7,527 nucleotides of DNA from Bacteroidota bacterium (GCA_022601215.1 JAHZIZ010000150.1:1-7527), one strand, 5' to 3'. Shown: positions 1 through 6,882, counted from the stretch's first letter. Translations and numbers: made by a program. The notes: generated from the letters alone by a model not told the origin.

Positions 1-367
1 CCATAGCGGTCCATGTGCCAGTATCCTTTGCCATCGCAATCATCTTCCAACCACTTTCATGAATGAGCCCCTTAACTTCCAATTCACTTATGTAGCTCTT
101 ATTCAGCTTGCTCCAAGTGCTTTTTGGGTTTCTTGGACAAAAGTATTGGATTCGTTTACCACCTCCTACACTTTTTACAGTACTATCTATCCACCCATAA
201 CACAACGCTACTTTTACAGCTTCTTCCCAGCGCATGGTAGGAACGTTCGTTTCAAGTTTATAAAAAACCAAGTTTATACCTTTTGGATAATTGCGATGAT
301 TGATTTTTAACCATTCCATCCATTCAATATCACGAGGAAAATAAAACTCTGGTCTCTCAGCAAACAT
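1..367 (-). CDS. YdeI/OmpD-associated family protein, 3' end cut by window edge
   Basis: This reading frame is open from the ATG at 367-365 to the left edge. It gives 122 whole codons starting MFAERPEFYFPRDIEWMEWL. Family-typical stretches are a core around residues 59-68 (VALCYGWIDS), then GGGKRIQYFCPRNPKSTWSKLN at about residues 73-94 in overlapping blocks, and W-rich ends. This matches the YdeI/OmpD-associated (bacteriocin-protection-like) proteins, which are usually about 190-200 aa, so some 70 residues should lie outside the window. No signal peptide or membrane segment is seen, so it is probably cytoplasmic. The biochemical role of the family is poorly defined; the bacteriocin label comes from family naming, not from anything in this sequence. 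Its ATG overlaps the TAA stop of the upstream M1 peptidase gene by one base (TAATG), which fits translational coupling as the last visible gene of the operon. It is the only member of the five-gene run without an export signal. Family assignment is from recalled motifs. Confidence 0.8.
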   Translation of the reverse strand, partial: MFAERPEFYFPRDIEWMEWLKINHRNYPKGINLVFYKLETNVPTMRWEEAVKVALCYGWIDSTVKSVGGGKRIQYFCPRNPKSTWSKLNKSYISELEVKGLIHESGWKMIAMAKDTGTWTAM

Positions 368-1989
368 TACTCTATTTGTTCAGTATTAATATAGAAATCA
401 GATTTTACCACGGCCGATCTAATGTCACTCTTACATTCCTTAGTTTTCCATTGGGAAGTGGGGAAAATCCATTCTTCTTTATCATTAATCATCATCACTA
501 CGGGCATATCGAAATTTTCGATGATGTCTACGTAACGAAAACTGAGCTCATTATTACTAAACTTATATTCTAGTTTAGGTACTTGAGTAGTTCTTAAGTA
601 CTGTTGCCAAAATTCAGTTAAGTCTTTACCAAAACCTTTAGCAAGATAGTTTTCTACTTGTTTTGAGGTCACGGTTTGGTGATAAAACTCTTTGTTTAGT
701 CCTCTTAACATTTCTCGCCATTTTTTATCATCTTCTACGAGTTGTCTCAACGTATGTAAAATATTTGCTCCTTTGTAATACATATCGGAACTGCCTTCGT
801 TTCTTACTCCATAAGTGCCAATAATTGGTCTATCATTCTGTATGAGACGACGTGTACCCACGACGTATTCACTGGCTGCTTCGGCACTATAGTGATAATT
901 GAGATAGAGGTTTTCGCTATATGCGGTGAATCCCTCGTGTAACCACATATCTGCTACGTCTTTATTGGTGATGTTATTCGCAAACCATTCATGTCCCGCC
1001 TCATGGATAATAATGAAATCGAAACGGAGTCCCCAACCACTTCCACTTAGGTCATTACCTAGATAACCGTTTGTGTATTTATTACCGTAAGTTACACTGC
1101 TTTGGTGTTCCATCCCCAAATAGGGAACTTCTACGAGCTTAAAGCTGTCTTCATAAAAAGGGTAGGGGCCAAACCAGTATTCAAACGCTCTTATCATCAT
1201 AGGTGCTTGCTCAAATTGCACTTTTGCTTTTTCTAAATTTTCGCGTAACACCCAATAGTCCATGTCCAAATTTCCGCTAATTCCTTCATGCACTTCAGAA
1301 AAGTTAACATAGTCCCCAATATTAACATTGACACCATAATTGTTAATAGGGTTTATCACTTTCCAATGCCAAGTTTTTGTTTTACCATGGTCAACTGTTT
1401 TCATCAATCGACCATTTCCAACTCCTACAAGGTCCGATGGAGCAGTAATTGCGAGATTCACACCTTGGTCTGGTTCGTCTGCCGGATGGTCTTTATTAGG
1501 CCACCAGATACTAGCACCAATTCCTTGATTAGAAGTTGCGATAAAATGGTTGCCATTTTTGTCTTTCTGCCACGTATAACCCCCATCCCAAGGCGGTTTT
1601 ACAGCGATTTTAGGAGCTCCTGAAAAATGCAATGTAAGCGTGTTTTGTTGTCCTTCTTTTTGTTTTTTTAGTCGGATATAATGAACGGATCCTTTTCGTT
1701 TAACGGAAACTTTTTTACCTCCTTGGGTTGCCTTATCAATTTTCATAGGTTCTTGCAACTCAATCTGCATGATTCGAGCAGATTCTAAAACGGTATAGGT
1801 AATAGTATTAATTCCTTTGATTGTTTTTTTATCTGGGAATACTTCCACTGATAGATCATAGTGCTGAAGGTCCCACCATGCACGTTCCGGAGTAATGCTT
1901 CCCATTAATTTATCCTGTTTAGAAAAGGATTGCGCTTGAGAATAGTTGCTAAAAGAGCAAATAAGTAAAAGAATAAAAAGGTGTTTCAT
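367..1989 (-). CDS. Exported M1 family zinc aminopeptidase
   Basis: A 540-aa protein that probably removes N-terminal residues from peptides outside the cytoplasm. Residues 1-20 are a Sec signal peptide ending SQAQ; Cys11 lies in the hydrophobic core but has no proper lipobox, so a lipoprotein is unlikely. Residues about 38-240 form the beta-rich N-terminal M1 domain. The catalytic thermolysin-like domain follows. It carries the exopeptidase motif at 292-296 as GMEHQ (the usual GxMEN with Asn replaced by His), the zinc site HEAGH at 329-333 (His329, Glu330 as base, His333), the third ligand Glu352 in LHEGF at the expected HExxH-x18-E spacing, and the catalytic Tyr404 in YYKGAN. The protein ends soon after the helical region and has a short beta-rich tail, with no long ERAP-type C-terminal domain. 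It starts nine bases after the M28 gene and overlaps the next gene by one base. Two peptidases side by side suggest peptide scavenging. No T9SS sorting tail is seen, so periplasmic or outer-envelope location is inferred. Confidence 0.93.
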   Translation of the reverse strand: MKHLFILLLICSFSNYSQAQSFSKQDKLMGSITPERAWWDLQHYDLSVEVFPDKKTIKGINTITYTVLESARIMQIELQEPMKIDKATQGGKKVSVKRKGSVHYIRLKKQKEGQQNTLTLHFSGAPKIAVKPPWDGGYTWQKDKNGNHFIATSNQGIGASIWWPNKDHPADEPDQGVNLAITAPSDLVGVGNGRLMKTVDHGKTKTWHWKVINPINNYGVNVNIGDYVNFSEVHEGISGNLDMDYWVLRENLEKAKVQFEQAPMMIRAFEYWFGPYPFYEDSFKLVEVPYLGMEHQSSVTYGNKYTNGYLGNDLSGSGWGLRFDFIIIHEAGHEWFANNITNKDVADMWLHEGFTAYSENLYLNYHYSAEAASEYVVGTRRLIQNDRPIIGTYGVRNEGSSDMYYKGANILHTLRQLVEDDKKWREMLRGLNKEFYHQTVTSKQVENYLAKGFGKDLTEFWQQYLRTTQVPKLEYKFSNNELSFRYVDIIENFDMPVVMMINDKEEWIFPTSQWKTKECKSDIRSAVVKSDFYINTEQIE

Positions 1990-1998
1990 GTATAGTAT

Positions 1999-3330
1999 CT
2001 ATCTAAAAGTTTCACTTGGAAAAACCACCACGCTTTCATGCCCATTTTTGCCCACAGCAGCCACTCCAAAAAAGTAATTATCAATAACAATGCCTTTGAG
2101 CGTATAAGCATCTACATTCCCCACAAATCTACTATAATCCCATGTAGGTGATGTTGTATCTCTCCAATAAATTTTGTAGCCTATTGCTCCTTCCGATTTC
2201 TGCCAATTTAGACGAGTTGAAGGTTCCACGATACCTCCAATTTTCACTGATTTAGGAGGTGTTGGGGCGGATGCAAGACTCGCCATGGAGACTGCATTTA
2301 CTGCAGTAAGTTTAGCCGCATATTCAAAATTCACGTGTTTTAGTTCGTCGCCATACGCAATACCATTTTCCGTACGAATATCTTGATGTTGTTGTGTGTA
2401 GTTTTCATGTGCTTCCATGATCCGAATTCCAGGGAAACCGGCATCACAAAAAGGTCTATGATGCCCACCACGGCCAAACCGATCTAATCTATAAATAAGC
2501 ATGGGATTCATTTCAGGTAAATACGTTTTGGTGGTGGAATGCACATATCGAGCTAATTGTCGAGATACACCATCTACTTCACCTCCTGAAAAACGGCGCT
2601 TGTTTCTAGCCTTTTCAGTTTCAACTGGAGATACTGGTTCGCTGAAAATTCGAAAATCTCGATTACTCACAACACCGTCAACTCCTGTTATGTTACCAAT
2701 CATGTCATTATTAAATACGCCTATAATACTCCAGCCCTGTGTCTTCGCGTAGTTTGCGAATCCTTTTCCGCCAAAAAGTCCTTGTTCTTCACCACTCAAA
2801 CCAAGATATACAATGCTGCTTTCAAAAGAGCGTTGAGATAGCACTCGTGCAGCTTCTATGGTACCAGCCATGCCGCTAGCATTGTCATTAGCACCGGGAG
2901 AATCGTCTCTGTAATTATTGGGATCACTAATACGAGAATCAATGTCGCCACTCATGATAATAAATTGGTTAGGGTAAGTAGTACCAATTTGAATGGCAGC
3001 AACATTTACGACCCATACATCTTTGAGAATGCGGTTGTTCGCACCTTTTTTTACTAAATCCTTTTGAAAAAAAACATCAAGACAACCGTTGCAATTTTTA
3101 GAGATATTTTCAAATTCTTGTTTTATCCAACGTCTGGCAGCGCCAATTCCACGAGTCGAGGAAACCGTATCGCTTAGTGTGTGTCGAGTGCCAAATTGAG
3201 CAAGGGTGGTTACATCTTTTTCTATTCGATTAGGAGAGATCTCAGCAATGATTTGATACATCATTGGATCCGTTTGGGCATTACCAAAGAAGGGTAGGAG
3301 TAGACCAAAAAAGAAAAGTGCGTATTTCAT
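1999..3330 (-). CDS. Exported M28 family metallopeptidase with C-terminal Fn3-like domain
   Basis: A 443-aa protein with a signal peptide at residues 1-19 (cleavage near GNAQ). The M28 (aminopeptidase Y/S type) domain covers roughly 25-350. Visible catalytic features are Asp131 in GDIDS, metal ligand Asp149 in PGANDNASG, general base and ligand Glu181-Glu182 in SGEEQG, Asp209 in NNDMIG, and His291 in GGHHRPF. The usual first metal-binding His (HxD) is Asp129 here, and the Asp that normally precedes the last His is His290. Cys80 and Cys83 (CNGC) could form a disulfide in the exported protein. Residues about 356-443 look like a fibronectin type III domain (LNWQKSEGAIGYKIYWR, then a VAAVGKNGHES strand). 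The likely function is a di-zinc exopeptidase on peptides, though the changed ligand makes activity less certain. The gene lies 63 bases after its upstream neighbour and 9 bases before the M1 gene. An ATG five bases upstream is out of frame, so the start at 3330 is preferred. Confidence 0.9.
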   Translation of the reverse strand: MKYALFFFGLLLPFFGNAQTDPMMYQIIAEISPNRIEKDVTTLAQFGTRHTLSDTVSSTRGIGAARRWIKQEFENISKNCNGCLDVFFQKDLVKKGANNRILKDVWVVNVAAIQIGTTYPNQFIIMSGDIDSRISDPNNYRDDSPGANDNASGMAGTIEAARVLSQRSFESSIVYLGLSGEEQGLFGGKGFANYAKTQGWSIIGVFNNDMIGNITGVDGVVSNRDFRIFSEPVSPVETEKARNKRRFSGGEVDGVSRQLARYVHSTTKTYLPEMNPMLIYRLDRFGRGGHHRPFCDAGFPGIRIMEAHENYTQQHQDIRTENGIAYGDELKHVNFEYAAKLTAVNAVSMASLASAPTPPKSVKIGGIVEPSTRLNWQKSEGAIGYKIYWRDTTSPTWDYSRFVGNVDAYTLKGIVIDNYFFGVAAVGKNGHESVVVFPSETFR

Positions 3331-3393
3331 GGCATGATTCGTTTGCCTAAAAATACTAAAAAAGAGAGTGCGAATAGTGTTAAATAGACATGG

Positions 3394-4926
3394 TTACTGA
3401 ATAAAAGTAACTTTGGAAATAAGCCCATTGTGAACCTCATAAATTGCAATGGCACTAAATTGTTTTCCATTGGCCGTGACTAATTCTTCATCGATTACTT
3501 TATTACCTAAGACAATCCTATTTTTTATCTCACAATGTAAATCGGGAGTCGCACTGAAATATCCTTCATAATTAGACTTCATAGGACCTTGTCCTGTTGA
3601 AAATGGACGATTAGGAAACCCTTCAAGCAAAACATCTTGAGAATATGTTTTCATAAATGCATCAATATCTCTTGCATTATAAGCTTCCAACTGTTTATTG
3701 ACAATGGTTGTAGGGTCGTCTAACTCCTTATTCTTCTTTATAAAGGTCATAGAATTGATAAGCTCATCGGTTTCATAGATGGTAACTTTATGGATGGTTC
3801 GGTCATTTACAGTGCCCTTTTCTTCATCTATCACGATGTTTTTTAGTACTATGCGATTGACAACTTCCACTTTGAGGTTGTCATTGTCCTTCATAAAACG
3901 CTTGTAGTTTGAAAATAAAGCGTCTCTTCCAATGTACATAGTATCCTTTGAAAATCGTCGAACCAAGATATCTTCAGCAAAGGCCTTAGCAAAGGTCTCT
4001 ACATCGCCTTGATTGTATGGAGCTATATGTGCATCCACAATAGTGCCCGGGTCATTTAAAATTGGCTCGGCAACGAGCGCTAATGTTTTGGAGTCAGGAC
4101 TTAGTGCAAGCCGCGTAATATTAGTGAGCTTATGTTGAGATAGGTCTGCTACTTTTTTCCAATCCCCGTCTCCGAAGAGGTCATAAAGGAAAAGGAAATG
4201 GCCACTGCCAATTAAAATTTTAGAATCGTCTAGCCAAATGTGATCTTGGATACCAATAGGTAATTGGGTCACAAAAAAGCTCTCACGACTTGCCATATCT
4301 AATTGGTAGATATCGAGATTGCCTTCTTCGTTTAAAGCAGTATAACTCATCGTTTCTGTAGAAGGAACTTTATGAATAGAGCGACCTACACCTTCAAGAA
4401 TGGTGTCTGCTTTTTGCGTATGCACGTTGGCAATAACTAAATCTAGTTGATTGCCAGCTAATACCGATCCCAGAAGGTTAGTATCATCATGCCAAGCATA
4501 ATAAGCGACTTGTAGCTCGTTGAATAGAAGTTTTGATGGTGTGTTTAAATGATAGCTATAAAGGCGTTGTTTTCCATCTGGATCCAAGCGTACAGCTGAG
4601 ATATTGTTGCTGCCTGGAATAAGTACTGGAGAGTATTCTCCACCAGGAGTTGGCTTAAAAGGCCACTGTTCTTGGTTGTTTTTTAAGTCGATTGTTGATA
4701 TGTCTGTCAGGCCATTCGTATTCGTTTTTGCATACACTAATACATCTGGCTGACTAAAACTTGGCTGATTGTCATAACCTGGATTGTTTGAAACATTCCT
4801 GAAACTCGATATTTTGAAATGTTCATCATCAAAGTTAAGACGGGCTACATATACTTCGGTTTCAGATTGTGCCCAAGAAACAAAACTCCATAGCAGTGCT
4901 ATGGAGTAGAGGTATGTTTTAGTCAT
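3394..4926 (-). CDS. Exported TolB/WD40-like propeller protein with two SnoaL-like domains
   Basis: A 510-aa protein of unknown function. Residues 1-20 are a signal peptide ending SWAQ. Residues about 22-290 resemble a TolB/PD40-type beta-propeller, with repeated short strands and phrases such as QPSFSQPDVLVYAKT, GEYSPVLIPGSNNISAVR and TRLALSPDSKTLALVAE. Two SnoaL/NTF2-like domains follow, at about 295-396 and 405-509. They are clearly homologous to each other: NRIVLKNIVIDEE (357-369) matches NRIVLGNKVIDEE (469-481) at 11 of 13 positions, 112 residues apart. SnoaL folds form cone-shaped pockets found in isomerases, hydrolases and many proteins of unknown role. No catalytic residues can be assigned here. 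The gene follows the FG-GAP gene by nine bases; the upstream gene ends in tandem stops TAA-TAG just before this ATG. A perfect palindrome lies in codons 7-14. No T9SS tail is present, so a periplasmic location is inferred. Domain calls are from pattern, not a profile search. Confidence 0.85.
   Translation of the reverse strand: MTKTYLYSIALLWSFVSWAQSETEVYVARLNFDDEHFKISSFRNVSNNPGYDNQPSFSQPDVLVYAKTNTNGLTDISTIDLKNNQEQWPFKPTPGGEYSPVLIPGSNNISAVRLDPDGKQRLYSYHLNTPSKLLFNELQVAYYAWHDDTNLLGSVLAGNQLDLVIANVHTQKADTILEGVGRSIHKVPSTETMSYTALNEEGNLDIYQLDMASRESFFVTQLPIGIQDHIWLDDSKILIGSGHFLFLYDLFGDGDWKKVADLSQHKLTNITRLALSPDSKTLALVAEPILNDPGTIVDAHIAPYNQGDVETFAKAFAEDILVRRFSKDTMYIGRDALFSNYKRFMKDNDNLKVEVVNRIVLKNIVIDEEKGTVNDRTIHKVTIYETDELINSMTFIKKNKELDDPTTIVNKQLEAYNARDIDAFMKTYSQDVLLEGFPNRPFSTGQGPMKSNYEGYFSATPDLHCEIKNRIVLGNKVIDEELVTANGKQFSAIAIYEVHNGLISKVTFIQ
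3400..4044 (-). repeat. Tandem SnoaL-like domain duplication (protein level)
   Basis: These bases encode residues about 295-509 of the propeller protein and contain two copies of an about 105-residue SnoaL/NTF2-like domain. Shared positions include IV...YN..D...F......D.L near each domain start, the NRIVL.N.VIDEE block, and IYE......TFI near each end. The codons of the matched blocks differ at many synonymous sites, so the duplication appears old rather than a recent DNA repeat. Confidence 0.85.
4885..4907. repeat. Perfect 23-nt palindrome in a signal-peptide coding region
   Basis: Two perfect 11-base arms, ACTCCATAGCA (4885-4895) and TGCTATGGAGT (4897-4907), flank a single central G. The palindrome covers codons 7-14 of the propeller/SnoaL gene, beginning 19 bases after its start codon. 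In the mRNA it could fold as a 10-bp stem with a 3-nt loop, followed by UUUGUUUC. That could act as an attenuator or translation-damping hairpin, or the DNA could be a protein-binding site. Which of these applies, if any, cannot be decided from sequence. Confidence 0.75.
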
Positions 4927-4935
4927 GGTTAACTA

Positions 4936-6684
4936 TTATTTTTTCTGCTTCTTACGAATGATCTTACGTCTTTTTCTTTTTCCTCTTCCTAACCATTCAT
5001 TACCGTCACTAACTTCTAAAATATAGTAACCATCAGCAATGTTTACATCCTGCATATCAATTAAATTAGGTTGATTTGCAATTGCTATAAAATTATAGGT
5101 GTGCAACACTCGACCTTGCATATCAAATATTTGAGCGATCGCTGGTCCGTCCCATAATCCATTAATATAAAACTCACTTTGGAAAGGATTAGGATAAACG
5201 ATAATGTCGTCGGCTAGTTTCGCTCTTGTATCCACCCCTAAAGTAGGTGTATTCTCATATAAAATGATCACATCTTCTATTTCATCAATCAATGTAATAT
5301 CAAGAGCCCCGTCATTGTTTCTGTCGTGCAAAATTGCACAAGATCCAGCTTGGACCGCATCGTAGGTAATTGGGTTTGAGAAAACTCCATTTCCATTATT
5401 CTCATAAAGAGTGAAATCATTGGAACCAAAGTTACTTGAGATAAAGTCTAAATCTCCATCCCCGTCAATATCTCCAACATCAATAGCTAATGAAAAGTTC
5501 CCGACCGGGTATTCATTGAAGAGGCTCAAGTTTCCAGCCCCATCACCTAGTAAGATACTCACATCTCCTGAAGAAGAATTTACCGAAATAATATCTACAT
5601 TGCCATCTCCGTTCACATCACCTGCGGTCAACATCCAAGGAGAACCTGAAATTGTTGTCGTGTTTGTGGATGTGAAATTTCCTTGACCATCATTGAGCAT
5701 GGTGACCACATTATTACTTCCAAAACCTCCAATGGCTAAATCTTGAATTCCGTCGTTATTTAAATCTACCGCTGCAATAGATGTTTCGTTACTAATTCCA
5801 GCGTCGCTAGTAATTGGAGCATTAAAGCTACCGGTCCCGTCGTTTATTAAAATGGAGTAGGTGCTTGAACTCCTATTAGCCGTGGCAATATCATCCCAAC
5901 CATCGCCATTTACATCGAGGACTGTAATTCCTCGTATTCCATTATCGGCGTTATACCCAATTTCTGGGTTAAAAATCGCAGTGTCGTCTCCCATGAATAC
6001 GCTAACGTTATCATTTTGAATACTACCAATGGCAATATCAATCTTCCCATCTCGATTAAAATCAGCTCCTTCATTTGTGCTGGGGTTGCTTGACTCAGGC
6101 ATATCAAAAACGGTGAAATCTGAATAACCTCCTTCTCCATCATTTAAAAAGACTCTAATATCTTCAGCGGCTTCAGTGATTACCACTAAGTCTGAATAGT
6201 CATCATCATTAATGTCACCAGCATAGGCTCCGTAACATTGAATGAAAGTTTCTCCCGTTTGTTCAGCAGAAAATTGACTCACAAGTGATTGTTCTAGCGT
6301 GCCAGGTAATGTTTTAATCCAAAAGTTGAATGCGTAACCATTTGTAAGAGCATCACCAGATGTGTTTTCTACACCAGATGTAAGTCTTACCGTCACCCAT
6401 TCTCCATAAAAGAAATTGGATTGAGGTGTAAAAGTAAGGGTGCTATTGCTGGTGTCTAAATCAATGGATCCTGCCATAGGTCCAGACCATCTACCAAATA
6501 CCATCACGTTATCTTGAGTAACGGTAGCTGGATTTAATGATTGATCAAAACTAATGATAATAGGATTGTTAGGGTTTGCTACCAGTGACTGTGAGCTCGG
6601 GCTAACACTTTGCACTGACGGCGCTTGGGCAATTCCAAAAGCAGCGATCAAGCTAAAAGTAAGGGTGCTTAGTAACAATTTCAT
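4936..6684 (-). CDS. Secreted FG-GAP/VCBS seven-repeat protein with T9SS sorting domain
   Basis: A 582-aa surface or secreted protein. Residues 1-20 are a Sec signal peptide ending GIAQ. Residues about 22-125 resemble a bacterial Ig-like (Big_5/SbsA-like) domain, with IIISFDQSLNPATV and a later TFTP strand. Seven FG-GAP/VCBS repeats follow, each with a calcium-binding DxNxDGxxD-type loop starting at Asp157, 208, 257, 307, 356, 405 and 454. The spacing is 49-51 residues, as expected for a seven-bladed integrin-alpha-like propeller. The first loop is slightly degenerate (D-x-N-x-D-D-x-x-D). From about 496 there is a type A T9SS sorting domain starting VYPNPF and ending in an unusually basic tail. 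The propeller may bind ligands, cells or polysaccharide, but no specific partner can be read from the sequence. It is the first gene after the acyl-CoA dehydrogenase terminator, and the next gene starts nine bases after it. The start is supported by the signal peptide. Confidence 0.92.
   Translation of the reverse strand: MKLLLSTLTFSLIAAFGIAQAPSVQSVSPSSQSLVANPNNPIIISFDQSLNPATVTQDNVMVFGRWSGPMAGSIDLDTSNSTLTFTPQSNFFYGEWVTVRLTSGVENTSGDALTNGYAFNFWIKTLPGTLEQSLVSQFSAEQTGETFIQCYGAYAGDINDDDYSDLVVITEAAEDIRVFLNDGEGGYSDFTVFDMPESSNPSTNEGADFNRDGKIDIAIGSIQNDNVSVFMGDDTAIFNPEIGYNADNGIRGITVLDVNGDGWDDIATANRSSSTYSILINDGTGSFNAPITSDAGISNETSIAAVDLNNDGIQDLAIGGFGSNNVVTMLNDGQGNFTSTNTTTISGSPWMLTAGDVNGDGNVDIISVNSSSGDVSILLGDGAGNLSLFNEYPVGNFSLAIDVGDIDGDGDLDFISSNFGSNDFTLYENNGNGVFSNPITYDAVQAGSCAILHDRNNDGALDITLIDEIEDVIILYENTPTLGVDTRAKLADDIIVYPNPFQSEFYINGLWDGPAIAQIFDMQGRVLHTYNFIAIANQPNLIDMQDVNIADGYYILEVSDGNEWLGRGKRKRRKIIRKKQKK
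4939..5199 (-). other. T9SS type A C-terminal sorting domain with extended basic tail
   Basis: This stretch encodes residues 496-582. The usual elements are present in order: VYPNPF, a beta strand with FYI, AQIFDMQGRVL, a NLIDM segment, and GYYILEVSDG. The last 16 residues (567-582) contain 12 Lys or Arg, with GRGKRKRRKIIRKK followed by QKK. T9SS domains commonly end in a short basic motif such as KIIKK, so this one appears lengthened. The GRGKRKR codons are almost entirely purine (the complement of a pyrimidine run at 4969-4990). Confidence 0.88.
5287..6216 (-). repeat. Seven FG-GAP/VCBS repeats
   Basis: These bases encode seven protein repeats of 49-51 residues in the FG-GAP gene. Each contains a calcium-loop motif: GDINDDDYSD, ADFNRDGKID, LDVNGDGWDD, VDLNNDGIQD, GDVNGDGNVD, GDIDGDGDLD and HDRNNDGALD. 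Between them are VSVF, YSIL, VVTML and VSILL strands followed by NDG.G.F-type turns. Seven copies equals one complete propeller of the integrin type. Confidence 0.92.
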
Positions 6685-6699
6685 AGGGATAATTTTTCA

Positions 6700-6707
6700 G
6701 CAAGGTA
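6700..6707 (-). promoter_or_regulatory. Weak candidate -7 element for the five-gene unit
   Basis: On the minus strand this reads TACCTTGC, which resembles the Bacteroidota -7 element TAnnTTTG with one T missing. It ends 15 bases before the FG-GAP start codon, which would give a very short leader. No convincing TTG -33 element was found at the usual distance, so this is only a candidate. A promoter somewhere in 6685-6848 is expected because the upstream gene has a strong terminator. Confidence 0.25.
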
Positions 6708-6718
6708 CAAAAAAACTT

Positions 6719-6746
6719 CGTATATAGAATATCATGGTAATATACG
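6719..6746. repeat. Inverted repeat upstream of the FG-GAP gene
   Basis: CGTATAT (6719-6725) and ATATACG (6740-6746) form perfect 7-base arms with a 14-base spacer. The centre is about 48 bases upstream of the FG-GAP start codon. Position and symmetry would suit a regulator binding site, but short AT-rich arms like these occur by chance fairly easily in such sequence. Confidence 0.35.
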
Positions 6747-6848
6747 TAATGTATTGTAATTGTTGGGTTTAAAGCCTTAAAGTCTATCGGAATAGTAGAT
6801 TTTTATGAGAAATTGAAAGGCTTATTTTATAAATGAAACCCTTTTATC

Positions 6849-6882
6849 AAAAAAAGCCGCTCTTTGTGAGGAGCGGCTTTTT
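6849..6882 (-). terminator. Intrinsic terminator of the acyl-CoA dehydrogenase gene
   Basis: AAAAAGCCGCTC (6851-6862) and GAGCGGCTTTTT (6871-6882) form a perfect 12-bp stem around an 8-base loop. On the minus strand the stem is followed by a run of seven T (complement of 6849-6855). It lies about 32 bases past the acyl-CoA dehydrogenase stop codon. On the plus strand only five T follow, so the minus-strand direction fits best. It separates the beta-oxidation gene from the downstream five-gene unit. The rest of 6685-6848 shows no open gene. Confidence 0.92.

Noticed and set aside
59..310. Plus-strand open frame of 83 codons
   Set aside because: It lies opposite the YdeI-like gene, whose protein shows clear family motifs; the plus-strand translation has no recognisable features.
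3331..3393. Separate promoter or terminator between the propeller/SnoaL and M28 genes
   Set aside because: No hairpin with a T run and no convincing TAnnTTTG element is present; the TATTTTTA match is what AT-rich sequence gives by chance.
4969..4990. Purine/pyrimidine run as a phase-variation tract
   Set aside because: The longest single-base runs are five, too short for typical slippage switching, and a shift here would only alter the last few residues.
5411..5686. Plus-strand open frame of 91 codons rich in Ser and Pro
   Set aside because: Its composition is the antisense image of the Asp/Gly-rich calcium loops of the FG-GAP repeats, not a real gene.
5910..6143. Minus-strand open frame of 77 codons inside the FG-GAP gene
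   Set aside because: It is in another frame of a gene with regular repeat structure and has no independent start signal or recognisable domain.
6765..6841. Possible long fold-back: GGGTTT with AAACCC and AAGCCTT with AAGGCTT
   Set aside because: The arms are short, the two helices are separated by unequal unpaired stretches and the loop is long, so chance pairing in AT-rich sequence is more likely than a leader structure or riboswitch.
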